DNA of 60,561 nt from the NCBI GenBank assembly GCA_046262935.1, contig JBHELT010000019.1, positions 1 through 60,561 of the forward strand, in the 5' to 3' direction. Source of the DNA: JBHELT01 sp046262935 (GTDB taxonomy: Bacteria; Actinomycetota; CADDZG01; JAHWKV01). Under the pieces are notes generated by a model, which did no database searches, had not been told where the DNA came from, and was given only the letters and a program-made list of their open reading frames with translations. The position numbers and the translations under genes are program-made. Shown here piece after piece: positions 11,008 to 19,441 of this stretch. The first letter of the stretch is position 1; every line of letters begins with the position of its first letter.

Positions 11008-12158
11008 CAACGCTCGGCGACACGATGCATGTACCGTTCGTAGGACCCTTTTAGGTCGCCGAGCGAATCGCCGCCGAACTTTTCGATGATCGAGCCTGCG
11101 ATCGCCAGAGCGATAACCGCCTCTCCAACAACGGCGGCGGCCGGGACCGCACACACATCGGTTCGCTCCTTGAAAGCCGAAACTTGTTCTTTCGTATTCA
11201 CATCAACGGTTCGAAGCGGTCTTTTTAGCGTTGATAGCGGCTTCATCGCCGCGCGGACCCTGAGCGTTCCCCCGATCGACATGCCTCCCTCGGTTCCGCC
11301 GGCCCGATCGGTGTGACGGATGAACCTTCCGTCTTCGAAGAAGATCTCGTCGTGTGCCACCGATCCTCTCAGTTTGGCCACCGCGAACCCATCGCCTATC
11401 TCAACGGCCTTTATCGCTGGTATCGACATCATCGCCCTGGCTACCTCGGCGTCGAGTCGTCTATCCCAATGAACGTGCGATCCGAGACCAGGGGGCAGGT
11501 CGTACGCGATCACTTCGATGATTCCACCGAGGGAATCGCCATCTGAACCCGCCGCTTCGATCGCTGCGATCATCTTGGTTTCGGCACTCGGATCGAAACA
11601 ACGAACCGGTGACGCATCGATGGTTTCGATGTCAGCCGGCAAAGGCACGGGCCCTGACGCCGCCTCAACATCTCCGATGGCTACAACATGCGACACGATA
11701 GCGATGGCGAGTTCATTGAGCAGGGTCTTCGCTATCGCTCCCGCTGCGGTTCGAGCCGCGGTCTCGCGGGCGCTTGCTCTTTCTAATATGTCCCGCGCGT
11801 CTTCACGGTCGTACTTGAGCATGCCCGAAAGATCGGCATGGCCTGGCCGTGGTTCGGTGAGAACATTGCCAGCCGGGCCTTCTTCCGGCGACATGACTCG
11901 CTCCCACTTGTTCCATTCGGAGTTGTGGATCACCAAGGCGATCGGGCTGCCTAAAGAAAATCCGTGACGCACGCCACCGATGATCTCCAATCGGTCCTGC
12001 TCGAACCTCATGCGTGGGCCTCGACCGTAACCCAGACGACGCCTCGCCATCTCATCGATGATCTTCTTCGAACGGATCGGTATGCCCGCCGGAAGTCCTT
12101 CGAGGATCACAGTGAGCGCAGGACCATGCGATTCACCTGCAGTTAGGAAGCGCAACAT
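11007..12158 (-). CDS. aroC: Chorismate synthase
   Basis: Converts EPSP to chorismate with reduced FMN, the last step of the common aromatic pathway. The 383-residue protein begins MLRFLTAGESHGPALTVI and contains the family signature around RPGHADLSGMLKYD and RASARETAARTAAG. No gene for the EPSP synthase step is in this window. It is the first gene of the aroCKBQ run; a 43-base gap separates it from the pilus genes upstream, in which I see no convincing terminator, so read-through from the pilus operon is possible. Confidence 0.98.
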   Translation of the reverse strand: MLRFLTAGESHGPALTVILEGLPAGIPIRSKKIIDEMARRRLGYGRGPRMRFEQDRLEIIGGVRHGFSLGSPIALVIHNSEWNKWERVMSPEEGPAGNVLTEPRPGHADLSGMLKYDREDARDILERASARETAARTAAGAIAKTLLNELAIAIVSHVVAIGDVEAASGPVPLPADIETIDASPVRCFDPSAETKMIAAIEAAGSDGDSLGGIIEVIAYDLPPGLGSHVHWDRRLDAEVARAMMSIPAIKAVEIGDGFAVAKLRGSVAHDEIFFEDGRFIRHTDRAGGTEGGMSIGGTLRVRAAMKPLSTLKRPLRTVDVNTKEQVSAFKERTDVCAVPAAAVVGEAVIALAIAGSIIEKFGGDSLGDLKGSYERYMHRVAER

Positions 12159-12201
12159 CTAACTATGTTATGCGTCCCGGCATGGTGGGTCACCTTTGGC
12201 C

Positions 12202-12849
12202 TTACTTGAATACCTCTTCGCCCTTGCAAAGCGTGAACTTGTCATCGCCATGAAGAATGGTTGCGCAAGTTCCGCTTATCGAGAGCAGCTTGAAGTTAGT
12301 GGCGAAGGTCTCACCAGGCACAACAGTAAATACCGTGGTGCCCACCTTCACCTGAGCCTTGGTGGTTCCACCGTCCGAGAACACATCGACGAGTTGGACA
12401 CGCTGCCCTCCTGTTGGGGCTGCCCCTCCAGCGGCTCCCGACCCTGCTGCTCCGCCCGTTGATCCACCTGATGTGCTCGTGCCTCCAGAGGTGCTCGTAC
12501 CACCAGCGGTGCTTCCACCTGCTGTGGTCGAACCCGCTGTGGTCGACGAGCCAGCGGGGGCAGGCGCTCCAACCACCACAAGGGGGCGGAAGGGGTCTTT
12601 AGATTCGAACACTTCGAATGTCTCTGGCGCCGCGCTCGGCGAGGGATTCGGTGTGACTGTTGAAGTTGGAGCGTGAACGATCCTTGGGGCCGGGCCGGTG
12701 GCCTCCGGGACGGATGTGCTTGCGGGGAAGAACAATGGCTTCAGCACGAAGAAGAAGAACACCGCAAGCAGAGCTATCACCAGAACGATGATAAGTGCAG
12801 GACTGACCCGTCTCTTGGGTTCCTCTATGACTTCAGGCGTTATCGACAT
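12202..12849 (-). CDS. PilP-like type IV pilus alignment-complex protein
   Basis: A 215-residue single-span membrane protein. It has a short cytoplasmic head, a hydrophobic helix at about residues 18-36, a Gly/Ser/Thr-rich linker (about residues 95-140) and a compact C-terminal domain from about 147. That domain shows VQLVDVF, then a V-G-x-x-x-x-V-x-x-G pattern, then two Cys residues (SGTCAT and FTLCKGEE) that could form a disulfide outside the cell. Position after pilM-pilN-pilO and the general layout suggest a PilP or GspC-like role linking the inner-membrane complex to the outside. The sequence is not a clear PilP match, so this is by position and shape. Good Shine-Dalgarno AGGAAG six bases before the ATG. 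Confidence 0.65.
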   Translation of the reverse strand: MSITPEVIEEPKRRVSPALIIVLVIALLAVFFFFVLKPLFFPASTSVPEATGPAPRIVHAPTSTVTPNPSPSAAPETFEVFESKDPFRPLVVVGAPAPAGSSTTAGSTTAGGSTAGGTSTSGGTSTSGGSTGGAAGSGAAGGAAPTGGQRVQLVDVFSDGGTTKAQVKVGTTVFTVVPGETFATNFKLLSISGTCATILHGDDKFTLCKGEEVFK

Positions 12850-12865
12850 GTGGTTCTTCCTATCC

Positions 12866-13465
12866 CTAAGTAGCCGTAGCGGTACTGGTTGGCGTTCCCG
12901 TGGTGCTGGTTGACGGAGGGGCGGCAGGTACGGTCGCCACGAACATCTTCATCGCTAGGGCGATGTTCAGGGTTGGCGATGTAACGCTAGTGGTGGCGCC
13001 GGCTGTTAGACCAATCGTCCCCACCTTTACCGCCCTTGAAAGGGTTTCGAGTCGCACGAGGAAGTCTTGAACCTGGAAATACCCACCGGTCACGTTCATC
13101 GTAAGAGCAATCTCGGACAAACCCGGTACGGAACTTGCAACCGGTGGTGTGGGTGATACGGATATCCACTCGATCCCAGATGCGTTGGCCGCGTCTTGGA
13201 CCTGCAAGATGAACTGAGCGAGTTGAGGATCATTAGGAGCGGCTGCATCAAGGACAGTCGCACGCTCGCGCAGTTTCGGGGCCTCTTGTTGCAGCGCTTC
13301 CAATCGGGCGAGTTCCAACTTCAACTTCTGTACCTTGTCCTGCGCTGTCACTGTGTCTGCCTTGGCCTGATTGATCTTCTCGCTTTGCGGAGACATCACG
13401 AGGAAGAAATACAGCACCGCAACTGCCACGAGCGTCAGCGCGAATATCAGGTAATTACGTCTCAT
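12866..13465 (-). CDS. pilO: PilO-like type IV pilus assembly protein
   Basis: Inner-membrane component of the PilMNO alignment complex. The 199 residues consist of an N-terminal transmembrane helix (about 6-23), a coiled-coil segment rich in Lys/Glu/Leu/Ala (about 30-70) and a ferredoxin-like C-terminal domain that includes GIEWISVSPT and GGYFQVQDFLVRLETLSR, the latter typical of PilO. The tail is Thr/Ser/Pro-rich and looks disordered. Overlaps pilN by four bases and is 16 bases upstream of the PilP-like gene. Confidence 0.88.
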   Translation of the reverse strand: MRRNYLIFALTLVAVAVLYFFLVMSPQSEKINQAKADTVTAQDKVQKLKLELARLEALQQEAPKLRERATVLDAAAPNDPQLAQFILQVQDAANASGIEWISVSPTPPVASSVPGLSEIALTMNVTGGYFQVQDFLVRLETLSRAVKVGTIGLTAGATTSVTSPTLNIALAMKMFVATVPAAPPSTSTTGTPTSTATAT

Positions 13466-14097
13466 CTTGGCCCCTGGAATCTCTTGCTCGCTGCTTCCTG
13501 AGAAAGATCGGAAGTACTTGAATAGTTGATGACCGTTCTATCGCCGATTGCGCCTTTGGATGCCGCTGGTACCCAGATGTTCTGAAGGCTTTTCAGTTCC
13601 TGAAGACGCGTTATCCACTTCGAAACGCCCGGGAAGTCGAAGGTTACGACGGTGAAGTTAAGACTCCCCAATGCAGGTGCACTTCCCGCCGGTGCCACGG
13701 TCCGGGCCGTTCCTGGTGCAGCCGCTCCTGCCGTTCCACTCATCGCCGTGAGCCACGAATCGCCAGGGATGATCATGGAAAGCTCGATCAACAGACGCGA
13801 CCAGGCGACATCGCCTGCCATCGCACTAGCCAAGGTTGCTTCTTTGGATTTGACCGTTTGGTCAAGGGCGGCGAACTCCTGGAGTTTGGCGACTTTGGCT
13901 TGCAAAGTTGCGACTTGGGCGTTGGCTGCATCTAGCTGGTCGAGTTGATCATGAAGTTGACCTTGCCTGATGAACCAAATGCCAGCGAGGATAAGCAGGA
14001 AAAGAACTACCCCAGTTGCAAGCAAGCCCGTCTGACGGCGGATGCGCTTTCGAACAAGGACCTCGGTTGGCAGAAGATTGATACGTCTGGCGGCCAT
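13462..14097 (-). CDS. pilN: PilN-like type IV pilus assembly protein
   Basis: Bitopic membrane protein that couples cytoplasmic PilM to PilO. The first residues MAARRINLLP contain the INLLP motif that docks into PilM. A transmembrane helix follows at about residues 23-44, then a coiled coil (about 46-75) and a periplasmic-type domain ending with GVSKWITRLQELKSLQNIWV. The 211-residue length is normal. Starts directly after the pilM stop and overlaps pilO by four bases. Confidence 0.92.
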   Translation of the reverse strand: MAARRINLLPTEVLVRKRIRRQTGLLATGVVLFLLILAGIWFIRQGQLHDQLDQLDAANAQVATLQAKVAKLQEFAALDQTVKSKEATLASAMAGDVAWSRLLIELSMIIPGDSWLTAMSGTAGAAAPGTARTVAPAGSAPALGSLNFTVVTFDFPGVSKWITRLQELKSLQNIWVPAASKGAIGDRTVINYSSTSDLSQEAASKRFQGPR

Positions 14098-15303
14098 CTA
14101 GCCCTCCGCCCCTAGAGCAGCTCCGAGAGCCGCTGCCATCAATGGTTCGGCGTCTGCCAACTGAGCCTCGGTGAGACCGGTCTTGCCGACCCGCATCTTC
14201 TGAAGCGGCCGGCCGGTTTCGACTGGAAGCCGAAGCGAATTGGCGAGTCTGGTCGATAGGTTCGTCAGTTTGGCCCCACCCCCACAAAGCACTACCCGCG
14301 AGATGCGACCTTCGGCGCCGGCCAGGTAATAATCGAGCGATCCTCGGACCTCATCGACGAAAGCTGTTGCCCGCTGATCGAGGATGCGCGCAGCATTCTG
14401 CTCTTGCATCGAGGCTCCTGGGATCACGCTTGGCGCAGGTGCACCCGGGGTTTGTGGCATCGATGGTGCGCCCGCCGGTGCCGGAGCGCCGGTAACAGGA
14501 TCAACACCTGGCGTTCCCGCAGATGGTGCAGGTGGGGCTGGTGGCGCGACGGGACCGAAGGGCAGACCGAGCCTTTGTTTGAGGCTCTCTGCCTCCTCGA
14601 GCGAGATTGCCAACGCGGCGGCCACCGACTCGGTGAGGTCGTTACCACCGATCGACAGAACGCGCACGAAACGCGGCACGCCTGCTTCATGAACAACGAT
14701 CTTCGTCACGCCCGCGCCGACATCGATGATCGCCTCGCCGGTACCAGAACCTCTTGCAAGAGCATCTGCCGAGTCGCCGAGTGATCTAACTAGCGTTAAC
14801 GGGATGAAGTCGATCGCCGCAAGAGTAAGCCCCGCCTTCTCGACGGCCGCTACGCATGAGTTGACCATGTCTTTTTGCGCCGCAACCAACAGGACGCGCA
14901 TCATGCGTTCGTTGTTCTCGGTTACAAATTCATCGAGAACCTGGAAATCGACAACGGCGTCTTCGATGGGCATTGGGATGTATTCCTGGATCTGGAACTG
15001 CAATGCCCCGCGCAATTCTTCTTCGGACATGTGCGGAAGATCGATCGGGCGGGCCACAGTTTTTTGGTTGGCAACACCAAGACTTACAAGTTTTTTCTTG
15101 AATCCAGCGCGGCGCCAAAGCTCAGATATCGCCTTCGAAACTTGATCGACATCGAGGATCTCGCCATCGCGAACCAGTCCCGTTGGAAGAGAGACCTGGC
15201 CGAAGTTTTCGAGGGTAGCCGGGTGCTTAGCCAAGGAGATGTGGGCGGCGCGAACACCGCTCGTCCCGATATCGAGGCCTATGGAATCGCGTATCTTCGC
15301 CAT
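14098..15303 (-). CDS. pilM: PilM, actin-like type IV pilus assembly protein
   Basis: Cytoplasmic actin-fold ATPase-like protein that recruits PilN. The 401 residues begin with an SHS2/actin-like domain (SIGLDIGTSGVRAAHI), include the PilM-typical EELRGALQFQIQEYIPMP and a later phosphate-binding IDVGAGVTKIVV, and end with the VLCGGGAKLTNL motif. Between roughly residues 250 and 300 there is a Pro/Ala/Gly-rich insertion rarely seen in PilM, probably a flexible loop. The ATG overlaps the stop of the upstream HTH gene (TGATG). Confidence 0.93.
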   Translation of the reverse strand: MAKIRDSIGLDIGTSGVRAAHISLAKHPATLENFGQVSLPTGLVRDGEILDVDQVSKAISELWRRAGFKKKLVSLGVANQKTVARPIDLPHMSEEELRGALQFQIQEYIPMPIEDAVVDFQVLDEFVTENNERMMRVLLVAAQKDMVNSCVAAVEKAGLTLAAIDFIPLTLVRSLGDSADALARGSGTGEAIIDVGAGVTKIVVHEAGVPRFVRVLSIGGNDLTESVAAALAISLEEAESLKQRLGLPFGPVAPPAPPAPSAGTPGVDPVTGAPAPAGAPSMPQTPGAPAPSVIPGASMQEQNAARILDQRATAFVDEVRGSLDYYLAGAEGRISRVVLCGGGAKLTNLSTRLANSLRLPVETGRPLQKMRVGKTGLTEAQLADAEPLMAAALGAALGAEG

Positions 15304-15509
15304 CAGTTGCCCGCTCTCCCTACAGACCGCTCTTCCAAGTAGTTCTCAACGTCAGATGACCGAAGCCTGTAGTTCTTGCCAACCTTGAGGGCCGGCAACT
15401 GACCGGACTTGATCAACCGGTAAACGGTCATGTTCGACACCCGCATCATGGTTGCCACCTCAACTACGGTAAGCAGAGGCTCGCCGACGTAACCGTCCCG
15501 CTTTTTCAA
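15303..15509 (-). CDS. BldC/excisionase-type small HTH DNA-binding protein
   Basis: A 68-residue MerR-like winged HTH protein: LLTVVEVATMMRVSNMTVYR is the helix-turn-helix and LPALKVGKNYRLRSSDVENY the wing. The length equals that of Streptomyces BldC, and the family is widespread in Actinomycetota. Starts with TTG preceded by AAGGGGAG at suitable spacing. It heads the pilMNO unit and overlaps pilM by one base, so it may regulate pilus genes or itself. A promoter with a dyad in its spacer lies about 160 bases upstream. The actual target sites are unknown. Confidence 0.85.
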   Translation of the reverse strand: MKKRDGYVGEPLLTVVEVATMMRVSNMTVYRLIKSGQLPALKVGKNYRLRSSDVENYLEERSVGRAGN

Positions 15510-15844
15510 CCTGAGCTCCCCTTAGGTTGGCGGTGCATGATGCTGCTTCTTATAAACTGTCGGTCACGTTCCTCACTTTGCGTCAGTCGTTATCATCAAG
15601 AACGCAAGGTAACAATCGCAACAAACAGCCTCAATCATCCATCCTCGGTAACTTGAATAGACTCCTTTAATAACTACATGAATGTAATTCTCAAAAAGCA
15701 CAGCAATTAACACTTGTGAACAGTATTCCGCCGCGTAAGGGGAGGAAGCGGACGCTACGAGTGGGGGGTTCGGGGGCGCAGCAGCTACCGTTCGGTATGA
15801 CCCGGGTGCGCTAGAAGCTGCGGAGCCCCTGAGATAAAACTGGC
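15510..15844. other. 335-base intergenic region between pilD and the pilM operon
   Basis: No convincing gene on either strand, and in particular no pilin-like frame. It holds an AT-rich stretch (about 15600-15720) with a candidate minus-strand promoter. Next to the 3' end of the prepilin peptidase gene is a GC-rich inverted repeat: arms GGGGC 15773-15777 with GCCCC 15825-15829, and GCAGCT 15781-15786 with AGCTGC 15816-15821. The inverted repeat has no T-run, so it is not a standard intrinsic terminator. Very short frames present here have no supporting ribosome-binding site or family resemblance. Confidence 0.7.
15667..15694 (-). promoter_or_regulatory. Candidate promoter of the BldC-like/pilMNO unit with a dyad in the spacer
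   Basis: On the minus strand, TTGAGA (15694-15689) and TATTAA (15672-15667) are separated by 16 bases, a reasonable -35/-10 pair. The spacer itself contains TACATTCATGTA (15686-15675), a perfect 5 bp arm inverted repeat with two central bases, centred between the two boxes. That is where an operator of a MerR-like or other dimeric regulator would sit. The predicted 5' leader is about 150 bases. Assigned by eye only. Confidence 0.45.
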
Positions 15845-16693
15845 CTAGACGCCCAGCCACACGTGGAGCAGGGCTCTTCCAGCCAAGATCGCCGCTAAAG
15901 CGCCTGCTGCCATCGATGGCCCGAAGGGGATGAAGTCTTTGCGACTCTTCCTGCCGCTGGCTATGAGACCTATGCCGATCGCCGCTCCTGCGAAAAACCC
16001 TAAGAATGCGCCAACTCCAACGAGCCTCAGACCAATCCATCCAAGGTGCAGGCCAAGATAAAAAGCCAATTTGATGTCGCCAAAGCCCATGGCTGCAGGC
16101 AGAGCCAGTCCCAGGGCGAACATGGGGACCCCGTAAGCCAACGCTCCGATCCCCGCCTGGGCAAGTCGATGCGGATCGCGCGTCACAGCCGATGCCACAG
16201 CAAGCAGAACCACCCCAAGCGCCATCGATGGAAACAAGATCTTGTTGGGTATGCGGCGGTGTTCAAGATCTGTCGCAGAAAGGATGATCAGCACAGTCGC
16301 GAATACCAAGTATGCGGGCAGCTGCGCTTTGAGTCCGATATTCAGCGCGAGCACAACCCACACGACACCGATCAGGGCCTCGATGATCGGATACTGGATT
16401 CGGATCTTGCTCTTGCAGTTTCGGCAAGAGCCACGAAGCGCTATGTACGAAGCTATCGGGATGTTCTCCCACCAGCTCAACGTGTGTCCGCAGGTTGTAC
16501 ATCTAGATCGAGGCTTGATTATGGACATCCCCTGCGGCACTCGGTAGATCACAACGTTCGCGAAACTCCCGACCGCAGAACCGAACACGAAGACAATGAG
16601 CGCGACGTAGATCGTGGGAAGACTTACCCCGGCTAACGGCATGACCCAGTGATCAGGTATGCGGACCGACCAGTTGTTTGAAACCTTCGACAT
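15845..16693 (-). CDS. pilD: Type IV prepilin peptidase / N-methylase
   Basis: Membrane aspartic protease that cleaves and usually methylates prepilins. It has the N-terminal methylase-type domain (GSFANVVIYRVP, then a four-Cys zinc motif in CTTCGHTLSW and CRNCKSKI) followed by about six membrane helices. The two catalytic Asp residues are in TDLEHRRIPN and MGFGDIKLA. The 282-residue frame begins with ATG at 16693, 41 bases inside pilT; an ATG at 16642 just after the pilT stop would give 265 residues. Neither has a good Shine-Dalgarno, so the start is uncertain. Confidence 0.93.
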   Translation of the reverse strand: MSKVSNNWSVRIPDHWVMPLAGVSLPTIYVALIVFVFGSAVGSFANVVIYRVPQGMSIIKPRSRCTTCGHTLSWWENIPIASYIALRGSCRNCKSKIRIQYPIIEALIGVVWVVLALNIGLKAQLPAYLVFATVLIILSATDLEHRRIPNKILFPSMALGVVLLAVASAVTRDPHRLAQAGIGALAYGVPMFALGLALPAAMGFGDIKLAFYLGLHLGWIGLRLVGVGAFLGFFAGAAIGIGLIASGRKSRKDFIPFGPSMAAGALAAILAGRALLHVWLGV

Positions 16694-17759
16694 CGTGACA
16701 GCGTTCGAGCGCCACGTCGTATGCGATCTTTCCCCGGCGATACAGATCGGCGAGCGATTGATCCATGGTTTGCATGCCGAACTGTCCGCCTGCCTGCAGA
16801 GACGAGTAGATCTGGTGCGTCTTGCCCTCGCGGATCAGGTTCCTGATGGCTGGAGTTGCTATGAGTATCTCCGCCGCTGCCACGCGCGACGTGCCATCGC
16901 GGGTCGGGAGCAACTGCTGGGTCACGATGCCTTGCAAAGAGCCTGCCAACTGGACCCGTACTTGTTCCTGCTGATGAGGCGGAAACACGTCGATAACACG
17001 ATCGATAGTCTGAGCCGAGTCCTGGGTATGTAAGGTTGCGAACACGAGGTGGCCTGTTTCGGCCGCAGTCAAAGCGATCGCGATGGTCTCGAGGTCTCGC
17101 ATCTCCCCCACCAAGATGACATCGGGGTCTTGCCGCAAAGCATGCCTCAATGCATTGCTGAAACTATGTGTATCCGTCCCAACCTCTCGTTGGTTGACGA
17201 TGGCCTTCTTGTGATCATGAAGGAATTCGATCGGGTCCTCGATGGTCACGATATGCAAGTCTCGCTCCGAGTTCACGATGTCGATCAGAGATGCCAAGGT
17301 TGTCGTCTTACCCTGGCCGGTAGGTCCTGTCACGAGAACGAGACCGCGCGGCAGAGCGGCGAAACCTTGTAACTGCATAGGGAGCCCGAGTTCACGGATG
17401 CTTCTGATCTCGACGGGGATCAATCGGAAAGCAGCACCCATCGCGTCCCTTTGCTGGTAGACGTTCACACGGAAGCGAGCCCGTCCCGGCAGGGCATGTG
17501 AAAGATCGAGCTCGAGGTCCTCTTCGAATCTCTCTCTCTGCCTTTGAGTCAGCAGGGAGTAGACCATCTGACGGATCATGGGCCCATCGAGGACGGGCTG
17601 GTCAGCCAGTCTCACAAGTCGTCCGTTGAGTCTGATAACCGGTTGGGTCCCCGCGGTCAGATGAAGATCGCTGGCCTTTCGCTCTATCACCACATCGAGC
17701 AGGGCCTTTATGTCCCCACTAGCGGCCGTATCCTGCGACTGCTGTGTCATCGCCATCAA
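16653..17759 (-). CDS. pilT: PilT twitching-motility retraction ATPase
   Basis: Hexameric ATPase that drives pilus retraction. The 368 residues include the N-terminal PAS-like domain (ASDLHLTAGTQPVIRLNG), Walker A GPTGQGKTT (about 145-153), the Asp and His boxes (IEDPIEF, ATLHTQDSAQTIDR) and the PilT-specific AIRNLIREGK motif in the C-terminal domain. Walker A has Gln where most members have Ser, which is tolerated. Starts with TTG overlapping the pilB stop by four bases (ATG codons follow at 17756 and 17750). Presence of PilT argues for dynamic pili rather than a secretion-only system. Confidence 0.97.
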   Translation of the reverse strand: MMAMTQQSQDTAASGDIKALLDVVIERKASDLHLTAGTQPVIRLNGRLVRLADQPVLDGPMIRQMVYSLLTQRQRERFEEDLELDLSHALPGRARFRVNVYQQRDAMGAAFRLIPVEIRSIRELGLPMQLQGFAALPRGLVLVTGPTGQGKTTTLASLIDIVNSERDLHIVTIEDPIEFLHDHKKAIVNQREVGTDTHSFSNALRHALRQDPDVILVGEMRDLETIAIALTAAETGHLVFATLHTQDSAQTIDRVIDVFPPHQQEQVRVQLAGSLQGIVTQQLLPTRDGTSRVAAAEILIATPAIRNLIREGKTHQIYSSLQAGGQFGMQTMDQSLADLYRRGKIAYDVALERCHDVEGFKQLVGPHT

Positions 17760-19438
17760 GCGATCACCCTTTGGATCTCTTCGAGCGACGTCGAACCTCT
17801 ACGTACCTTGGCCATGCCATCGGTTCGCAGGTCCCACATCCCTTGCTCCATGGCCGACCTCTTGATCTCATCGGATGCTCTACGCTCCACGGTCAGCCTT
17901 TCGATCTCTTCGGAGTTCAACATGACTTCATGAACCGCCATGCGCCCGCGATATCCAGTTTTGCCGCATCGAGGGCAGCCGACTGGACGATACAGCAAAG
18001 GCGGGTCTTCATCGTCGCCCAATGGGAACTTATTCTCGATCAGTGCCTCCCTCGTCGGCGTGTACGCCTCTTTGCACTTCTCGCACAGTCGGCGCGCCAA
18101 ACGTTGAGCAACGACACAATCGACCGCCGATGAAACCAAGAAAGGCTCTATCCCCATCTCGATCAACCTGGTTATGGCGCTGGGAGCATCGTTGGTGTGA
18201 AGGGTCGAAAGCACCAAGTGTCCTGTAAGGGCAGCCTCCACGGCGATCTGCGCAGTCTCTCGATCTCGGATCTCACCGATCAGCACGATATCGGGGTCGG
18301 CACGCAAGATCGATCGAAGGGCCGAAGCGAACGTCAGCCCCGCTTTGTTATTCGTTTGCACCTGGTTGATGCCCGAAAGGCGGTACTCAACAGGGTCCTC
18401 GACCGTGATGATGTTGCGATCAACCTGGTTGAGGATGTTCAAAGTGGCGTAAAGCGTGGTCGACTTGCCCGATCCGGTCGGACCCGTCACAAGCATCATG
18501 CCGTACGGTTTGCTGAACGATTTTTCGAACCGCGTGTAGTTGTGTTCCGAGAAACCGAGGTCGTCGAGTTTCAACAGAACGCTCGACTTATCGAGGATAC
18601 GAAGGACAAGCTTTTCGCCATAGACGGTTGGCAGGCTCGCAACACGAAGGTCGATCGTCTTGCCCTGCACGTTCAAGCCGATACGCCCATCCTGGGGGAT
18701 GCGTCTCTCTGCGATGTCCATCTCGGCCATGATCTTGAGTCGTGAGATAACCCCCGATTGGATCGTCTTCGACGGGCGCAGCACTTCGTGCAGTACGCCG
18801 TCGATGCGGTATCTCACCCTCAGGTCCTTTTCCTGCGGTTCGATGTGGATGTCGGAGGCTCGATCGTTCACTGCCTGTTGGATGATCAGGTTCACTAACT
18901 TAACGATCGGTGCTTCTTCGGCTACGTCTCGGGTTTGGCTCAGGTCTGCCGGTTCGTCGACCAAGCTCTCGGCCGAATCGGCGAGGGATTCGACCGACGA
19001 ATCTAGCCGTTGGATACGACTGATGGCCGCGAGGATGTCTGTTGGCGTTGAAACAACCGCCTTTATCTCTTTGCCGGTGATCGTGCGGATGTCGTCGATG
19101 GCATAAACATTCGAGGGATCGCTCATCGCGACGATAAGTTTTCCGTCCTGATCGATCCCGATGGGAAGGGCCTTGTAGCGTTTCGCCAAACTCTCAGATA
19201 TCAGGCTCGCCGCGGTGGGATCGACCTGCGTTTCGGTGAGATCTACGAAGTCCAAACCAACCTGCTTCGCCAAGAGTGCGATCAGGTTGGATTCGGTGAC
19301 CATGCCGTTATCGATGAGGATGCGGCCGAGGGAACGCCCAGCTTTGCGCGACACCTCCATGGCCTCGTCGAGCTTCTCCCTCGAGACCAGTCCCTCTTCG
19401 AGGATCAGCTCACTCAAACCCCGCGTCTTCTGTGCCAT
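17756..19438 (-). CDS. pilB: PilB pilus-extension ATPase
   Basis: Hexameric GspE/PilB ATPase that powers pilus assembly. The 560 residues consist of an N-terminal MshEN/T2SSE_N-type domain (about 8-140), a linker, then the ATPase with Walker A GPTGSGKSTT, the Asp box ITVEDPVEY and the His box STLHTNDAPSAITR. The C-terminal CM region has a four-Cys zinc motif (CEKCKEAYTP and CPRCGKTGYRGR). The first 52 residues of the domain match the repeating pattern that binds cyclic di-GMP in MshEN domains. Three bases separate it from the upstream 133-residue gene. Confidence 0.96.
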   Translation of the reverse strand: MAQKTRGLSELILEEGLVSREKLDEAMEVSRKAGRSLGRILIDNGMVTESNLIALLAKQVGLDFVDLTETQVDPTAASLISESLAKRYKALPIGIDQDGKLIVAMSDPSNVYAIDDIRTITGKEIKAVVSTPTDILAAISRIQRLDSSVESLADSAESLVDEPADLSQTRDVAEEAPIVKLVNLIIQQAVNDRASDIHIEPQEKDLRVRYRIDGVLHEVLRPSKTIQSGVISRLKIMAEMDIAERRIPQDGRIGLNVQGKTIDLRVASLPTVYGEKLVLRILDKSSVLLKLDDLGFSEHNYTRFEKSFSKPYGMMLVTGPTGSGKSTTLYATLNILNQVDRNIITVEDPVEYRLSGINQVQTNNKAGLTFASALRSILRADPDIVLIGEIRDRETAQIAVEAALTGHLVLSTLHTNDAPSAITRLIEMGIEPFLVSSAVDCVVAQRLARRLCEKCKEAYTPTREALIENKFPLGDDEDPPLLYRPVGCPRCGKTGYRGRMAVHEVMLNSEEIERLTVERRASDEIKRSAMEQGMWDLRTDGMAKVRRGSTSLEEIQRVIA

Positions 19439-19441
19439 GGC

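Noticed and set aside
11007..11154. Longer aroK starting inside aroC
   Set aside because: The extra 49 residues are Arg-rich shadow sequence; the ATG in the TGATG overlap gives the normal shikimate kinase length.
12470..12600. Apparent tandem DNA repeats in the PilP-like gene
   Set aside because: They come from a Gly/Ser/Thr-rich linker encoded by similar codons; no exact repeat unit, not CRISPR-like.
15573..16040. A 155-codon minus-strand frame crossing the pilD end and the intergenic gap
   Set aside because: Overlaps conserved prepilin peptidase sequence in another frame; its tail in the gap has no start signal or resemblance to pilins.
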